Position numbers and translations under genes: made by a program. Positions 1-7,894 of a stretch of DNA of 64,000 nt are shown one piece after another (position 1 is the stretch's first letter; the number at the start of each line of letters is the position of its first letter). The notes below the pieces were generated by a model. That model worked only from the letters and a program-made list of their open reading frames with translations. It made no database searches and was not told the DNA's origin. This stretch comes from Rhodospirillales bacterium URHD0017 (GTDB lineage Bacteria; Pseudomonadota; Alphaproteobacteria; Reyranellales; Reyranellaceae): assembly GCA_900110395.1 (NCBI GenBank), contig FODP01000008.1, positions 248,001 to 312,000 on the forward strand, in the 5' to 3' direction.

Positions 1-9
1 GAGAATATC

Positions 10-2346
10 ATGAGCAAGTACGGTATCGGTCAGCCAGTCCTGCGTTTTGAGGATCCGCGCCTGCTGCGCGGCCAGGGCCGCTACATCAACGACGTCAATC
101 TGCCCGGCCAGGCCTACGCGGTGTTCGTGCGCTCGCCGCATGCCCACGCCAAGATCCGCGCGATCGACGTGGAAGAGGCGAGGAAAGCGCCGGGTGTCGC
201 CGCCGTCCTGACCGGCCACGACGTGGTGGCTGACGGCCTCGGCATGCCCAAGGCCAACATGCCGCGTAAGCGGCCCGACGGTAAGCCGATGTACGCGCCG
301 CAGCGTCCGCCGCTGGTGACCGACCGCGTGCGCTATGTCGGCGATCCGGTGGTGATGGTGGTCGCCGATACGCTGGCCGAGGCCAAGGATGCGGCCGAAC
401 TGGTCAACATCGACTACGAGGCGATCCCGTCGGTCACCAGCACCGAGGACACGGTGAAGCCCGGTGCGCCCGCGGTGTGGGACGACTGCCCGGACAACAT
501 TTCCAACAACGTCGAGCGCGGCAACAAGGCCGCCACCGACGAGGCAATCAAGGGCGCGGCCAAGGTCATCAAGCGGCGCTACGTGATCACCCGCGTGCAT
601 GCGCAGTACATGGAGCCGCGCGGCACGCTTGGCGTCTACGACCAGGGTGAGGATCGCCTGATCCTCTACGCCGACGTCCAGTATCCCCATCGTGTGCGCA
701 ACATGCTGGCGCAGAACGTCTTCAAGGTGCCCGAGAGCAAGATGCGGGTGATCGCCCAGGACGTCGGCGGCGGCTTCGGCACCAAGGGCTGGCAGTATGT
801 CGAGCACCGCCTGACCCTGTGGGCGGCGCGCAAGCTCCTGCGTCCGGTGAAATGGACCTGCGAACGCAGTGAAGCGGTGATGGCCGACGAGCATGGCCGC
901 GACAATATCGGCGAGATCGAGCTCGCCCTCGACAAGGACAACAAGTTCGTCGCGCTGCGTCTCAACATGCTGGCCAACATCGGCGCCTATGTCGGCTCCG
1001 ACCGCAACCTCTTGTCGCCGTTCGGCATGATCGGCACGGTGCTGGGCGTCTACTCGATCCCCAAGGCCTACATCAATGTCGTGGGCGTACTGTCGAACAC
1101 CAATCCGACAGCGCCTTATCGCGGCGCGGGGCGGCCGGAGGCGATCTACCTGATCGAGCGGCTGATCGACGATGCGGCGCGCGAGCTCGGCGTCGACCGC
1201 GTCGAACTGCGGCGCAAGAACATGCTGCCGGAATCGGCGCTGCCTTATCAAAGCCCGGTCGGGCCCTTCTACGACTGCGGCGAGTTCGAGAAGAACATGG
1301 ACATGGCCATGAAGATGGCCGACGTCGCGGGCTTTGCGGCGCGCCAGGCGGAGTCGAAGAAGCGCGGCCGGCTGCGCGGGCTCGGCATCGTCAATGCCAT
1401 CGAACAGGCGGCGGGCACGGCGCAGCCGGAGTATGCCGAGATCCGCTTCAATCCCAGCGGTACGGCTGCCCTGCTGATGGGTACCAAGAACCAGGGGCAG
1501 GGCCACGAGACCATGTTCAAGCAGATCCTGCACGAGCGGCTCGGCATCGATCCCAAGGACGTGCAATACATCGACGGCGACACCGATCGCGTGGCCTTCG
1601 GCATGGGCACGAACGGCTCGCGCTCGACGGTGCTGGGCGGCTCGGCCCTGTTCATGGCCGCCGGCAAGGTGATCGACAAGGGCAAGAAGCTCGCCGGTCA
1701 GCTGCTCGAGGCAGGCGAGCAGGACATCGAGTTCACGGAAGGCAACTTCACCGTCAAGGGCACGGACAAGAGCGTGTCGTTGAAGCAGGTGGCGATGGCG
1801 GCGTTCAATCCGACCAAGTGGCCAAAAGGAGGCTTCGAGGGCGGGCTGTACGAGAACGCCACCTACCTCGGCCAGAAGGATACCTTCCCCAACGGCTGCC
1901 ATATCTGCGAGGTCGAGGTCGATCCCGAGACCGGCGACGTCACGCCCGACCGCTACTTCGTGGTCGACGATGTCGGCACGGTGATGAACCCGATCGGGCT
2001 GAAGGGGCAGATCCATGGCGGCGTTGCGCAGGGCATCGGCCAGATCCTGTGCGAGCAGGTCGTGTGGGACAGGCAATCGGGCCAGCTCTTGACCGCGAGC
2101 TTCCTCGACTACGCCATGCCGCACGCCCAGATGATCCCGAACATGGAGGTCAAGAGCAACCCGGTGCCGACGAAGTACAATCCGCTTGGCGCCAAGGGCG
2201 CGGGCGAGGCGGGCACGGTCGGCGCCATGCCGGTGGTGATGAACGCCATCATGGACGCGCTGGCGCCGCTCGGCGTCAAGGATGTCGCGATGCCCGCCAC
2301 GGCGCAGAACGTCTGGCGCGCCATCCAGGACGCGAAGGCCGGCTGA
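10..2346 (+). CDS. Xanthine dehydrogenase family molybdopterin-binding subunit (form-II CoxL-like)
   Basis: This is the large catalytic subunit of a molybdenum hydroxylase of the xanthine oxidase / CO dehydrogenase family, 778 aa and full length for the family. The active-site loop reads PYRGAGRPE (Tyr370 onward), which is the form-II pattern and not the form-I AYxCSFR of true CO dehydrogenase. The catalytic glutamate sits in GAKGAGEAG (about Glu733). Such enzymes hydroxylate a carbon with water and need a [2Fe-2S] and an FAD subunit. Neither lies downstream, so they may lie before the window edge. It starts at ATG after GAGAAT and ends overlapping the next gene by one base (TGATG). The substrate is unknown; the downstream genes suggest a cyclic or aromatic compound. 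Confidence 0.93.
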   Translation: MSKYGIGQPVLRFEDPRLLRGQGRYINDVNLPGQAYAVFVRSPHAHAKIRAIDVEEARKAPGVAAVLTGHDVVADGLGMPKANMPRKRPDGKPMYAPQRPPLVTDRVRYVGDPVVMVVADTLAEAKDAAELVNIDYEAIPSVTSTEDTVKPGAPAVWDDCPDNISNNVERGNKAATDEAIKGAAKVIKRRYVITRVHAQYMEPRGTLGVYDQGEDRLILYADVQYPHRVRNMLAQNVFKVPESKMRVIAQDVGGGFGTKGWQYVEHRLTLWAARKLLRPVKWTCERSEAVMADEHGRDNIGEIELALDKDNKFVALRLNMLANIGAYVGSDRNLLSPFGMIGTVLGVYSIPKAYINVVGVLSNTNPTAPYRGAGRPEAIYLIERLIDDAARELGVDRVELRRKNMLPESALPYQSPVGPFYDCGEFEKNMDMAMKMADVAGFAARQAESKKRGRLRGLGIVNAIEQAAGTAQPEYAEIRFNPSGTAALLMGTKNQGQGHETMFKQILHERLGIDPKDVQYIDGDTDRVAFGMGTNGSRSTVLGGSALFMAAGKVIDKGKKLAGQLLEAGEQDIEFTEGNFTVKGTDKSVSLKQVAMAAFNPTKWPKGGFEGGLYENATYLGQKDTFPNGCHICEVEVDPETGDVTPDRYFVVDDVGTVMNPIGLKGQIHGGVAQGIGQILCEQVVWDRQSGQLLTASFLDYAMPHAQMIPNMEVKSNPVPTKYNPLGAKGAGEAGTVGAMPVVMNAIMDALAPLGVKDVAMPATAQNVWRAIQDAKAG

Positions 2347-3134
2347 TGGTACGCGCTGCCCTTCTGATCCTGCTGCTGGTCGCGACGGCGCTGCCTGTCT
2401 CGGCGGCAGAGACCGTGCTGACGCTGACGCCGCGGCCCGGCGCCACCTTGCGCGTGCTCGTCGACCGGCCGGCGGCGCCGGTCGGCAGCGTGGTGCTGAT
2501 GGCGGGCGGCGATGGCGTGCTCGACATCGATGCCCAGGGCAATATCGGCAGCGGCCTGCGCGAGAACCATCTGGTGCGCACGCGCGCTGCCTACGTGAAG
2601 GCGGGCTACGCGGTGTTTGTTCCCGACATAGCCGGCGATCAGCGCGGCACCCGCAGCTATCGCTTCACGGCCAACTATGCCAATGACGTCGCCGCGGTGG
2701 TTGCCGAGGCGCGCAAGGTGGCCCCTCCGGTCGCCATCGTCGGCACCAGTCGCGGATCGCTGCCGGTGGTGGCCGTGTTCGCCAAGCAGTCGGCCGTGCG
2801 GCCCGATGCGGCCGTGATTTCATCGGGCACGCTGATGGGCAGTGAAGGCGGCGGCAGTGCCAGCAGCATGGGCGACATGAGCCGCATCAACGTGCCGGTG
2901 ATGCTGTTGCGCCACAGACTCGATTCCTGCCGCGTGTCGGCGCCGGCCGATGCCGACCGGTTCAAGGCGCTGCTGACCGGCGCGCCCAAGGTCGACATCG
3001 TCACCCTGGAAGGCGGCGGCCCGAGGAGCAGCTCGGCCGATGCCTGTGGGGCGTCGCACTATCACGGCTTCTACGGCATCGACGACCAGGCGGTGGCAGC
3101 TACCGTCCAGTGGTTGCGCGCGAACATGCGTTGA
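2346..3134 (+). CDS. Exported alpha/beta-hydrolase-like protein
   Basis: A 262-aa protein with a clear N-terminal signal peptide (hydrophobic stretch at residues 4-16, then a VSAAET cleavage region), so it should be periplasmic. A nucleophile-elbow motif GTSRG fits an alpha/beta-hydrolase fold (GxSxG), and a late SHYHGF segment could supply the catalytic histidine. It begins in the TGATG overlap with the Mo-hydroxylase gene, so the two are translationally coupled. The longer open frame that starts upstream at 1818 lies over the hydroxylase gene and is not real. The exact hydrolytic activity cannot be read from the sequence. Confidence 0.82.
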   Translation: MVRAALLILLLVATALPVSAAETVLTLTPRPGATLRVLVDRPAAPVGSVVLMAGGDGVLDIDAQGNIGSGLRENHLVRTRAAYVKAGYAVFVPDIAGDQRGTRSYRFTANYANDVAAVVAEARKVAPPVAIVGTSRGSLPVVAVFAKQSAVRPDAAVISSGTLMGSEGGGSASSMGDMSRINVPVMLLRHRLDSCRVSAPADADRFKALLTGAPKVDIVTLEGGGPRSSSADACGASHYHGFYGIDDQAVAATVQWLRANMR

Positions 3135-3150
3135 AGGGGAGATCGTTTAG

Positions 3151-4020
3151 ATGAGCGTTCTGGAAGGTCCGCGCAAGGAAGTGCGGCATGTCGTGAAGGA
3201 CGGCAGCGAGTACTGGGTCGAGTTCAAGGACGGCCGCATCGTGTTCTCCGACGGCCGCACCTGCGGCGAGGACGAGGTCGTGCACCTGCCGCCCTGCACG
3301 CCGACCAAGATCATCTGCGTGCACGTGAACTACATCTCGCGCTACTTCGAGTTCAACAACAGCCGCACACCGCCCAAGTCGCCGACTTACTTCCAGAAGC
3401 CGTTGACCGCGCTCAACGCCCACAAGGGCGAGCTGATCAAGCCCAAGGGGTACAAGTACGTGAACTACGAGGGCGAGATGGCCGTCGTGTTTGGCAAGGT
3501 CACGCGCAACGTCTCGGCCGAGGAGGCGTGGGACTGCATCGCGGGCTTCGCGCCGTCCAACGACTTCGGCTGCCACGACTTCCGCGACACCGACGCCGGT
3601 TCCATGCTGCGCGTAAAAGGCATGGATGGCTTCTGCCCGGTCGGGCCGGGCCTGGTCTCGGGCGTCGACGTGCGCAAGTCGACCCTGCGTTCCTACAAGA
3701 ACGGCAAGATGGTGCAGGAGGGCGCGATCAGCGAACAGATCTTCGACTGCGGCTACCTGATCGCCGACCTGGCGCGCCACATGACCTTCCTGCCCGGTGA
3801 CATTTTGCTTACCGGCACGCCCGCCAACTCGCGTCCCCTCGCAGTCGGCGATACGATCGACGTCGAGGTGACCGGGGTCGGCCGCCTGTCCAACAAGGTG
3901 GTTGAGGTGCCGGCGCCGCGCGCTGCCATCGGCTTCCCGGCCAGCCCCGACAGCGACGGTGTGCGCCGCGTTGCGCTGGGCAACGAGGAGCGCCTGCCCG
4001 ACAAATTCAAGTCCGTTTGA
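3151..4020 (+). CDS. Fumarylacetoacetate hydrolase family protein
   Basis: A 289-aa protein of the FAH family, whose members hydrolyse C-C bonds in, or isomerise or decarboxylate, diketo acids from ring cleavage. The metal-binding signature is visible as NYEGEMAVVFGK (Glu107, Glu109) followed by Asp138 in SNDFGCHD. The late segment LPGDILLTGTP is also typical of the family. It lies 16 bases after the hydrolase gene with a GGGGAG ribosome-binding site and is followed closely by a dioxygenase-like gene. Most likely it handles the product of ring cleavage in this cluster; the precise reaction is not resolved. Confidence 0.92.
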   Translation: MSVLEGPRKEVRHVVKDGSEYWVEFKDGRIVFSDGRTCGEDEVVHLPPCTPTKIICVHVNYISRYFEFNNSRTPPKSPTYFQKPLTALNAHKGELIKPKGYKYVNYEGEMAVVFGKVTRNVSAEEAWDCIAGFAPSNDFGCHDFRDTDAGSMLRVKGMDGFCPVGPGLVSGVDVRKSTLRSYKNGKMVQEGAISEQIFDCGYLIADLARHMTFLPGDILLTGTPANSRPLAVGDTIDVEVTGVGRLSNKVVEVPAPRAAIGFPASPDSDGVRRVALGNEERLPDKFKSV

Positions 4021-4035
4021 GAACTGGAGGAAACC

Positions 4036-4983
4036 ATGGTTGCGATCAAAGCTGCCGAATTCGCCTTCCCGCGCATGGAAGCGCCTGACCTCGACGCGAT
4101 GGAAGAATTTCTCACGCACTTCGGCCTGGTGCGGGCCGAGCGCACCTCGGACGCGCTCTACATGCGCGGCGCCGACGGGCACCATCATCTGCATGCCGTG
4201 CACAAGGGCGGCACCAAATTCATTGGCTTCGCCTATCACGCCGCGAGCGAGGACGACCTGAAGCGGCTCGCCAAGCTGCCAGGCGCCTCGGGCATCGAGA
4301 CGCTGAACGAGCCGGGCGGCGGCAAGCGGGTGCGCCTGAAAGAGCCCAACGGCTACCAGATCGAGGTCATCCACGGCATGTCGAGCGTGCCGCCGACCAA
4401 GGTCGAGCGCGACCCGGTGAATACCGGCGGCAATCCGCTGGCCCGCAAGGGACGTCTGATGCGGCTCGCCAAGTCGCCGACCCTGATCCAGCGCATCGGG
4501 CACGGCGTGCTGTCGACGCCCAAGGTCAAGGAGACCGTGGCGTGGTTCCGCGAGACGCTGGGCATGATCCGCTCCGACGACGTCTATGCCGGTGACAAGG
4601 AGAACGTGATCGGCGCCTTCAGCCGGCTCGATCGCGGCGACGAATACGTCGACCACCACGTGCTGTTCTGCGTGCACAACGAGAAGACCGGATTGAACCA
4701 CGTCTCCTACGAGGCGCAGGACATCGACGCCGTCTTCCAGGACCACGAGCACATCAAGAACGTCGGCAAGTACGAGCACATGTGGGGCATCGGCCGCCAT
4801 CTGCTGGGCAGCCAGGTCTACGACTACTGGAGCGATCCATGGGGCCGCGTGCACGAGCGCTGGGCCGACACCGACCGCCTCAACGCCGCCAACGGCGGCC
4901 ATCTGTTGAGCGTGGAGGAGGGCTTCCAGTCGCAGTGGGGCGAGCGGCCGCCCGAGCGCTTCATCGGCCACGCCAGCCCCTGA
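4036..4983 (+). CDS. VOC family protein, type-I extradiol dioxygenase-like (two domains)
   Basis: A 315-aa protein made of two vicinal-oxygen-chelate modules (about residues 5-115 and 150-285), the layout of type-I extradiol ring-cleavage dioxygenases. The second module carries the expected Fe(II) facial triad: His156 (RIGHGVLS), His222 (GLNHVSYE) and Glu274 (VHERWAD). The first module lacks the triad, which is normal for the non-catalytic half. A good GGAGG site precedes the ATG. Lying between two FAH-family genes and a carboxymuconolactone decarboxylase family gene, it is the likely ring-opening step. The substrate is unknown. Confidence 0.9.
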   Translation: MVAIKAAEFAFPRMEAPDLDAMEEFLTHFGLVRAERTSDALYMRGADGHHHLHAVHKGGTKFIGFAYHAASEDDLKRLAKLPGASGIETLNEPGGGKRVRLKEPNGYQIEVIHGMSSVPPTKVERDPVNTGGNPLARKGRLMRLAKSPTLIQRIGHGVLSTPKVKETVAWFRETLGMIRSDDVYAGDKENVIGAFSRLDRGDEYVDHHVLFCVHNEKTGLNHVSYEAQDIDAVFQDHEHIKNVGKYEHMWGIGRHLLGSQVYDYWSDPWGRVHERWADTDRLNAANGGHLLSVEEGFQSQWGERPPERFIGHASP

Positions 4984-5013
4984 TCCATCAGTTCACCCAA
5001 GGAGGAGGAAATC

Positions 5014-5352
5014 ATGTCCAATCGACCCGCCGATTCGTCGGCCGCCCGCGATGCGCTGCGCCAGTTCGCGCCCAAGCTCGTGGACCTGACCGACAATGTG
5101 CTGTTCGGCGACGTCTGGGAGCGCAAGGGCCTCTCCAAGCGCGACCGCAGCCTGATCACCTGCGCCACGCTGATCGCGCTCAATCGCACCGAGCAGCAGG
5201 TTGGCCACTTCCAGCGCGCGCTGAACAACGGTGTCACCAAGGAAGAACTGCTGGAAGTGATCACGCATCTCGCCTTCTACGGCGGCTGGCCGGTCGCCAT
5301 GTCGGCGGCCAACGTCGCCAAGAAGGTGTTCGAAGGGGGAGACAAGAAGTGA
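5014..5352 (+). CDS. Carboxymuconolactone decarboxylase family protein
   Basis: A 112-aa all-helical protein of the CMD family. The family segment SKRDRSLITCATLIAL, then the conserved helix GHFQRALNNG, and the final AFYGGWP are visible. It lacks the CxxC of AhpD-type peroxidase members, so it is closer to the decarboxylase-type branch. It has a strong AAGGAGGAGG ribosome-binding site. Its stop codon overlaps the GTG start of the next gene (GTGA), so the pair is translationally coupled. A role in the same aromatic or lactone catabolic route is inferred from position. Confidence 0.9.
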   Translation: MSNRPADSSAARDALRQFAPKLVDLTDNVLFGDVWERKGLSKRDRSLITCATLIALNRTEQQVGHFQRALNNGVTKEELLEVITHLAFYGGWPVAMSAANVAKKVFEGGDKK

Positions 5353-6281
5353 AGCTCTGCTATTTCAACGACTATCGCCTGGGCGTCATCAAGGGTGACG
5401 CCGTGGTCGACATCACCGACGCGGTGAAGGACATCCCGCACATCGACAGCCGCGACCTGATCATCGGGCTGATCGCCAAGTGGGGCAGCTACAAGGCCAA
5501 GGTCGAGAAGGCGGCAAACGACGGCACCGGCACGCCGCTCAAGAACGTGCGTCTGCGCCCGCCGGTGCCGAAGCCGGGCAACATCGTCTGCATGGCGGTG
5601 AACTACATGGAGGACGGCACGCTGAAGGAGAAGCCGCAGATCAACGCCTTCCACAAGGCGGCGTCGGCGGTGATCGGCGACGGCGACACCATGGTGCTGC
5701 CCGACGTGCCGGCCAGCATCTTCGAAGGCGAGGCCGAGCTTGCGTTGGTGATGGGCAAGCCCGCGACGCGCGTCAGCCAGGCTGACGCCATGAAGCACAT
5801 CTTCGGCTACACCTGCTTCATCGACGGCTCGGCGCGCGGCCTGCCGCCGCCGGGCAACGTCTTCTTCCAGATGAAGTCGCGCGACACCTTCGCGCCGATC
5901 GGCCCATGGATCGTCACCGCCGACGAGATCGCCGACCCGCAGAACCTCAACATCACGCTGAGCAACAACGGTCAGGTGATGCAGAAGTTCAACACCAACG
6001 ACATGGCGCACGACATTCCGCGCTGCATCGAATGGGTGAGCTCGATCCACACCCTCAATCCCGGCGACATCCTCGCCACCGGGACCAACCATCGCGGCCT
6101 GAACTCGTTCATGGATGGCGACAAGATCGAGCTCACCGTCGAGAAGGTCGGCACGCTGAAGTTCAACGTGAAGGACGAGCACAAGCGCACCTGGGCGCGC
6201 ACCACGCGTTCGCAGCACAAGGACAAGGGCGGCGAGGGCCCGCACACGCCGCAGACCGGCGGCAAGTACGCTCAAAAGTAG
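5349..6281 (+). CDS. Fumarylacetoacetate hydrolase family protein (second copy)
   Basis: A 310-aa FAH-family enzyme, only distantly similar to the one at 3151. The metal-binding motif reads FEGEAELALVMGK, and LNPGDILATGTN is the family C-terminal motif. The N-terminal FNDYRLGVIKGDAVVDI is the usual FAH beta-strand start, supporting the GTG start inside the GTGA overlap with the preceding gene. The open frame upstream of this GTG runs over the preceding genes and is not coding. The C-terminal 30 residues are Lys/Gly-rich and unusual. It probably acts on a ring-cleavage intermediate in the same operon. Confidence 0.91.
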   Translation: MKLCYFNDYRLGVIKGDAVVDITDAVKDIPHIDSRDLIIGLIAKWGSYKAKVEKAANDGTGTPLKNVRLRPPVPKPGNIVCMAVNYMEDGTLKEKPQINAFHKAASAVIGDGDTMVLPDVPASIFEGEAELALVMGKPATRVSQADAMKHIFGYTCFIDGSARGLPPPGNVFFQMKSRDTFAPIGPWIVTADEIADPQNLNITLSNNGQVMQKFNTNDMAHDIPRCIEWVSSIHTLNPGDILATGTNHRGLNSFMDGDKIELTVEKVGTLKFNVKDEHKRTWARTTRSQHKDKGGEGPHTPQTGGKYAQK

Positions 6282-6479
6282 CGGCTGATTACCCGGCCGG
6301 CGCCTGGTGGACGACCTGAGTTCGTTCGCCGGGCCGCCGGCCGCTTTGCGAAAACCCATACGGAAAACGTCTTCCGTCGCGGTCCTGGTCTACCCGTTTC
6401 TGGCGGCTGGGCTCACATCGAGCGCTACCGCGACCCGATGGAGCCGCAGGAGGGCAGGGCGCTGCGCGGCTGACGGCTT

Positions 6480-7019
6480 TTAGCGCGCGTCGAGTTTTGC
6501 CTGGATGCCCTGCATCCAGGCCTCGCGGCTCATGAAGCGCGGCCGGCTGCGGCACATGGCTTCGGTGCGGCGCAGGATCTCGTCGTTGGACTGATCGAGG
6601 TCGAGCGGCTCGCCGCAAGGCTGCGGTGTGTAGAAGGGTGAGTCGACATAGAGCTCGACCGGGTTGCCCTCGGGGTCCTTGAAGTAGAGCGCCCAGGCGT
6701 TGCCGTGGTCGGTCAGGCGATGCTCGGTGATGCCTTCCTTGATCAGCGTTCGGCGGTAGCCCTTCAGCGTGTCGAGCGAATCGAGCCGGTAGGAGATCTG
6801 GTTCACCGGATTGTACGAGAGATCCGCCGGCTTGCCGTCGAACAGCACGAACTGGTGATGGCATTCGGGGTTCTGCGTCATGAACACCACGCGCGCGCCG
6901 GAGCGGCCGGTGCCGTGGTCGCTGATCACGAAGCCCATGACGCGCGTGTAGAAGTCGACCATGCGGTCGAGATCGGTCGCATGGACGCCGAAATGGGTGA
7001 GCTGGGCGGATAGGGTCAT
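6480..7019 (-). CDS. VOC family protein (single-domain glyoxalase/dioxygenase-like)
   Basis: A 179-aa single-domain VOC protein. It opens with LTHFGVHATDLDRMVDFYT, a classic VOC first strand and helix with a metal-ligand histidine, has a HHQFVLF pair in the middle and the glutamate ligand in NPVELYVD. About 45 residues follow the core and form a helical tail. It is convergent with the operon above. The 198 bases between them contain no complete gene. The reaction cannot be assigned, but the company of FAH and extradiol-type genes suggests a role in the same catabolism. Confidence 0.88.
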   Translation of the reverse strand: MTLSAQLTHFGVHATDLDRMVDFYTRVMGFVISDHGTGRSGARVVFMTQNPECHHQFVLFDGKPADLSYNPVNQISYRLDSLDTLKGYRRTLIKEGITEHRLTDHGNAWALYFKDPEGNPVELYVDSPFYTPQPCGEPLDLDQSNDEILRRTEAMCRSRPRFMSREAWMQGIQAKLDAR

Positions 7020-7056
7020 GCCGGCATTGTCCGGCCCGTGCCGCGCGGCCGCAACG

Positions 7057-7086
7057 AAAAAGGCGCTGCGGTTGCCCGCAACGCCT
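7057..7086 (-). terminator. Intrinsic terminator of the small heat-shock gene
   Basis: On the minus strand, 25 bases after the hsp20 stop codon, there is a 10-bp GC-rich stem with one mismatch (GGCGTTGCGG / CCGCAGCGCC) and a GCAA tetraloop. It is followed by CTTTTT. The GNRA loop plus T-tract is the classical rho-independent pattern. Confidence 0.85.
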
Positions 7087-7110
7087 CCCTCACTTGAGCA
7101 AGCTTGACGG

Positions 7111-7554
7111 TTAGTGCGTCAGGGCCGGCTTGGCCGCCTCGACGGGGATCGCACGGGGCTTCTTCTCCTCCGGGATCTCGCGCTGCAGCTCGATCGTCAG
7201 CAGGCCGTTGGCCAGCTTCGCACCGACGACCTTCACGTGGTCGGCGAGCTGGAAGCGGCGCTCGAAGTTACGGCCGGCGATGCCGCGATAGAGATACTGC
7301 TTGTCGTCCTGGCCGTTCTGCGCGGTCTGGCCGGTGACCAGGAGCTCGTTCTCCTTCTGGGTCACGTTCAGTTCGGCCTCGGCGAAGCCCGCCACCGCCA
7401 TCACGATCTTGTAGGCGTTGTCGCCCGACTTTTCGATGTTGTACGGCGGGTAGCCGTTGGAGCCGGACTGGCTGGCCACCGAATCGAGCAGGTCGAAAAC
7501 CCGGTCGAAGCCGACGGTGGCGCGATAAAACGGCGAATAGTCGATGGTTCGCAT
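7111..7554 (-). CDS. Hsp20/alpha-crystallin family small heat-shock protein
   Basis: A 147-aa class A small heat-shock protein, an ATP-independent holdase that keeps unfolding proteins soluble. The N-terminus MRTIDYSPFYRATVGFDRVF and the segment YPPYNIEKSGDNAYKIVMAV are typical of IbpA-type proteins, and NGLLTIEL marks the end of the alpha-crystallin domain. An AAKPALTH tail follows. The start was placed at the third of three clustered ATG codons (ATGATGACTATG) because it sits 9 bases from a strong CTGGAGG site; the first two are too close to it. It has its own promoter and terminator and is not part of an operon. Confidence 0.95.
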   Translation of the reverse strand: MRTIDYSPFYRATVGFDRVFDLLDSVASQSGSNGYPPYNIEKSGDNAYKIVMAVAGFAEAELNVTQKENELLVTGQTAQNGQDDKQYLYRGIAGRNFERRFQLADHVKVVGAKLANGLLTIELQREIPEEKKPRAIPVEAAKPALTH

Positions 7555-7623
7555 AGTCATCATCCTCCAGTGAGCGATGTGTTTGACGCCCCCGCCCCGG
7601 GATGGGCACGGGGGACAGCCCTG

Positions 7624-7651
7624 ATTTAGGAAGGATCTACGGACCGTCAAG
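7624..7651 (-). promoter_or_regulatory. Heat-shock-like promoter of hsp20
   Basis: On the minus strand CTTGAC is followed, 16 bases later, by CTAAAT, close to the alphaproteobacterial RpoH pattern (CTTGAC ... CYTATnT). Transcription would begin near 7617, giving a leader of about 60 bases. The leader contains a GC-rich hairpin (CCCCCG ... CGGGGG). I could not see a convincing ROSE-type thermosensor pairing with the GGAGG site. Confidence 0.55.
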
Positions 7652-7783
7652 GGGAGGAAAAATTTCTTCTGCCGGGGGGCTGGCGGCAGGAAATGCTCTC
7701 CCGCGCCGGACCTTCGGTAATTCAAGTCATGGCGAATGTGCGAAGACACGCCAGATCGAGAAGATCAGGCGGGAGTCTTGCGT

Positions 7784-7894
7784 ATGTCCCAGTTTTTCGA
7801 CCGTCATCCCGGGGCCAGGCCCTGGGTATTCGCCGCCAGCCAGGCCGCCGCCATGCTGGGCTTCAACGTCCTGCTGCGGGTCGCCGTGCTGTGA
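7784..7894 (+). CDS. 36-aa small protein coupled to cysG (hypothetical)
   Basis: A short open frame with a good GGGAG ribosome-binding site 8 bases before its ATG. It ends in a GTGA overlap with the GTG start of cysG. The peptide begins MSQFFDRHPGARPW and then has a mostly hydrophobic half (FAASQAAAMLGFNVLLRVAVL), possibly membrane-seeking. I do not recognise it. The site, the overlap and the operon position argue that it is translated, either as a leader peptide controlling cysG translation or as a genuine microprotein. Confidence 0.55.
   Translation: MSQFFDRHPGARPWVFAASQAAAMLGFNVLLRVAVL

Noticed and set aside
3100..4971. A 623-codon open frame on the minus strand
   Set aside because: It lies exactly opposite the FAH and dioxygenase genes, has the His/Val/Ala/Arg-rich composition of a reversed GC-rich gene, and no recognisable domain.
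6282..6473. Open frame of 63 codons directly after the second FAH stop codon, in the same phase, ending RYRDPMEPQEGRALRG
   Set aside because: It looks protein-like and could be a gene remnant or read-through extension, but it has no start codon, ribosome-binding site or recognisable family, and such frames arise easily in GC-rich DNA.
7561..7623. A possible ROSE RNA thermometer in the hsp20 leader
   Set aside because: A GC-rich hairpin exists, but I could not find the UUGCU-type element pairing with the GGAGG ribosome-binding site.
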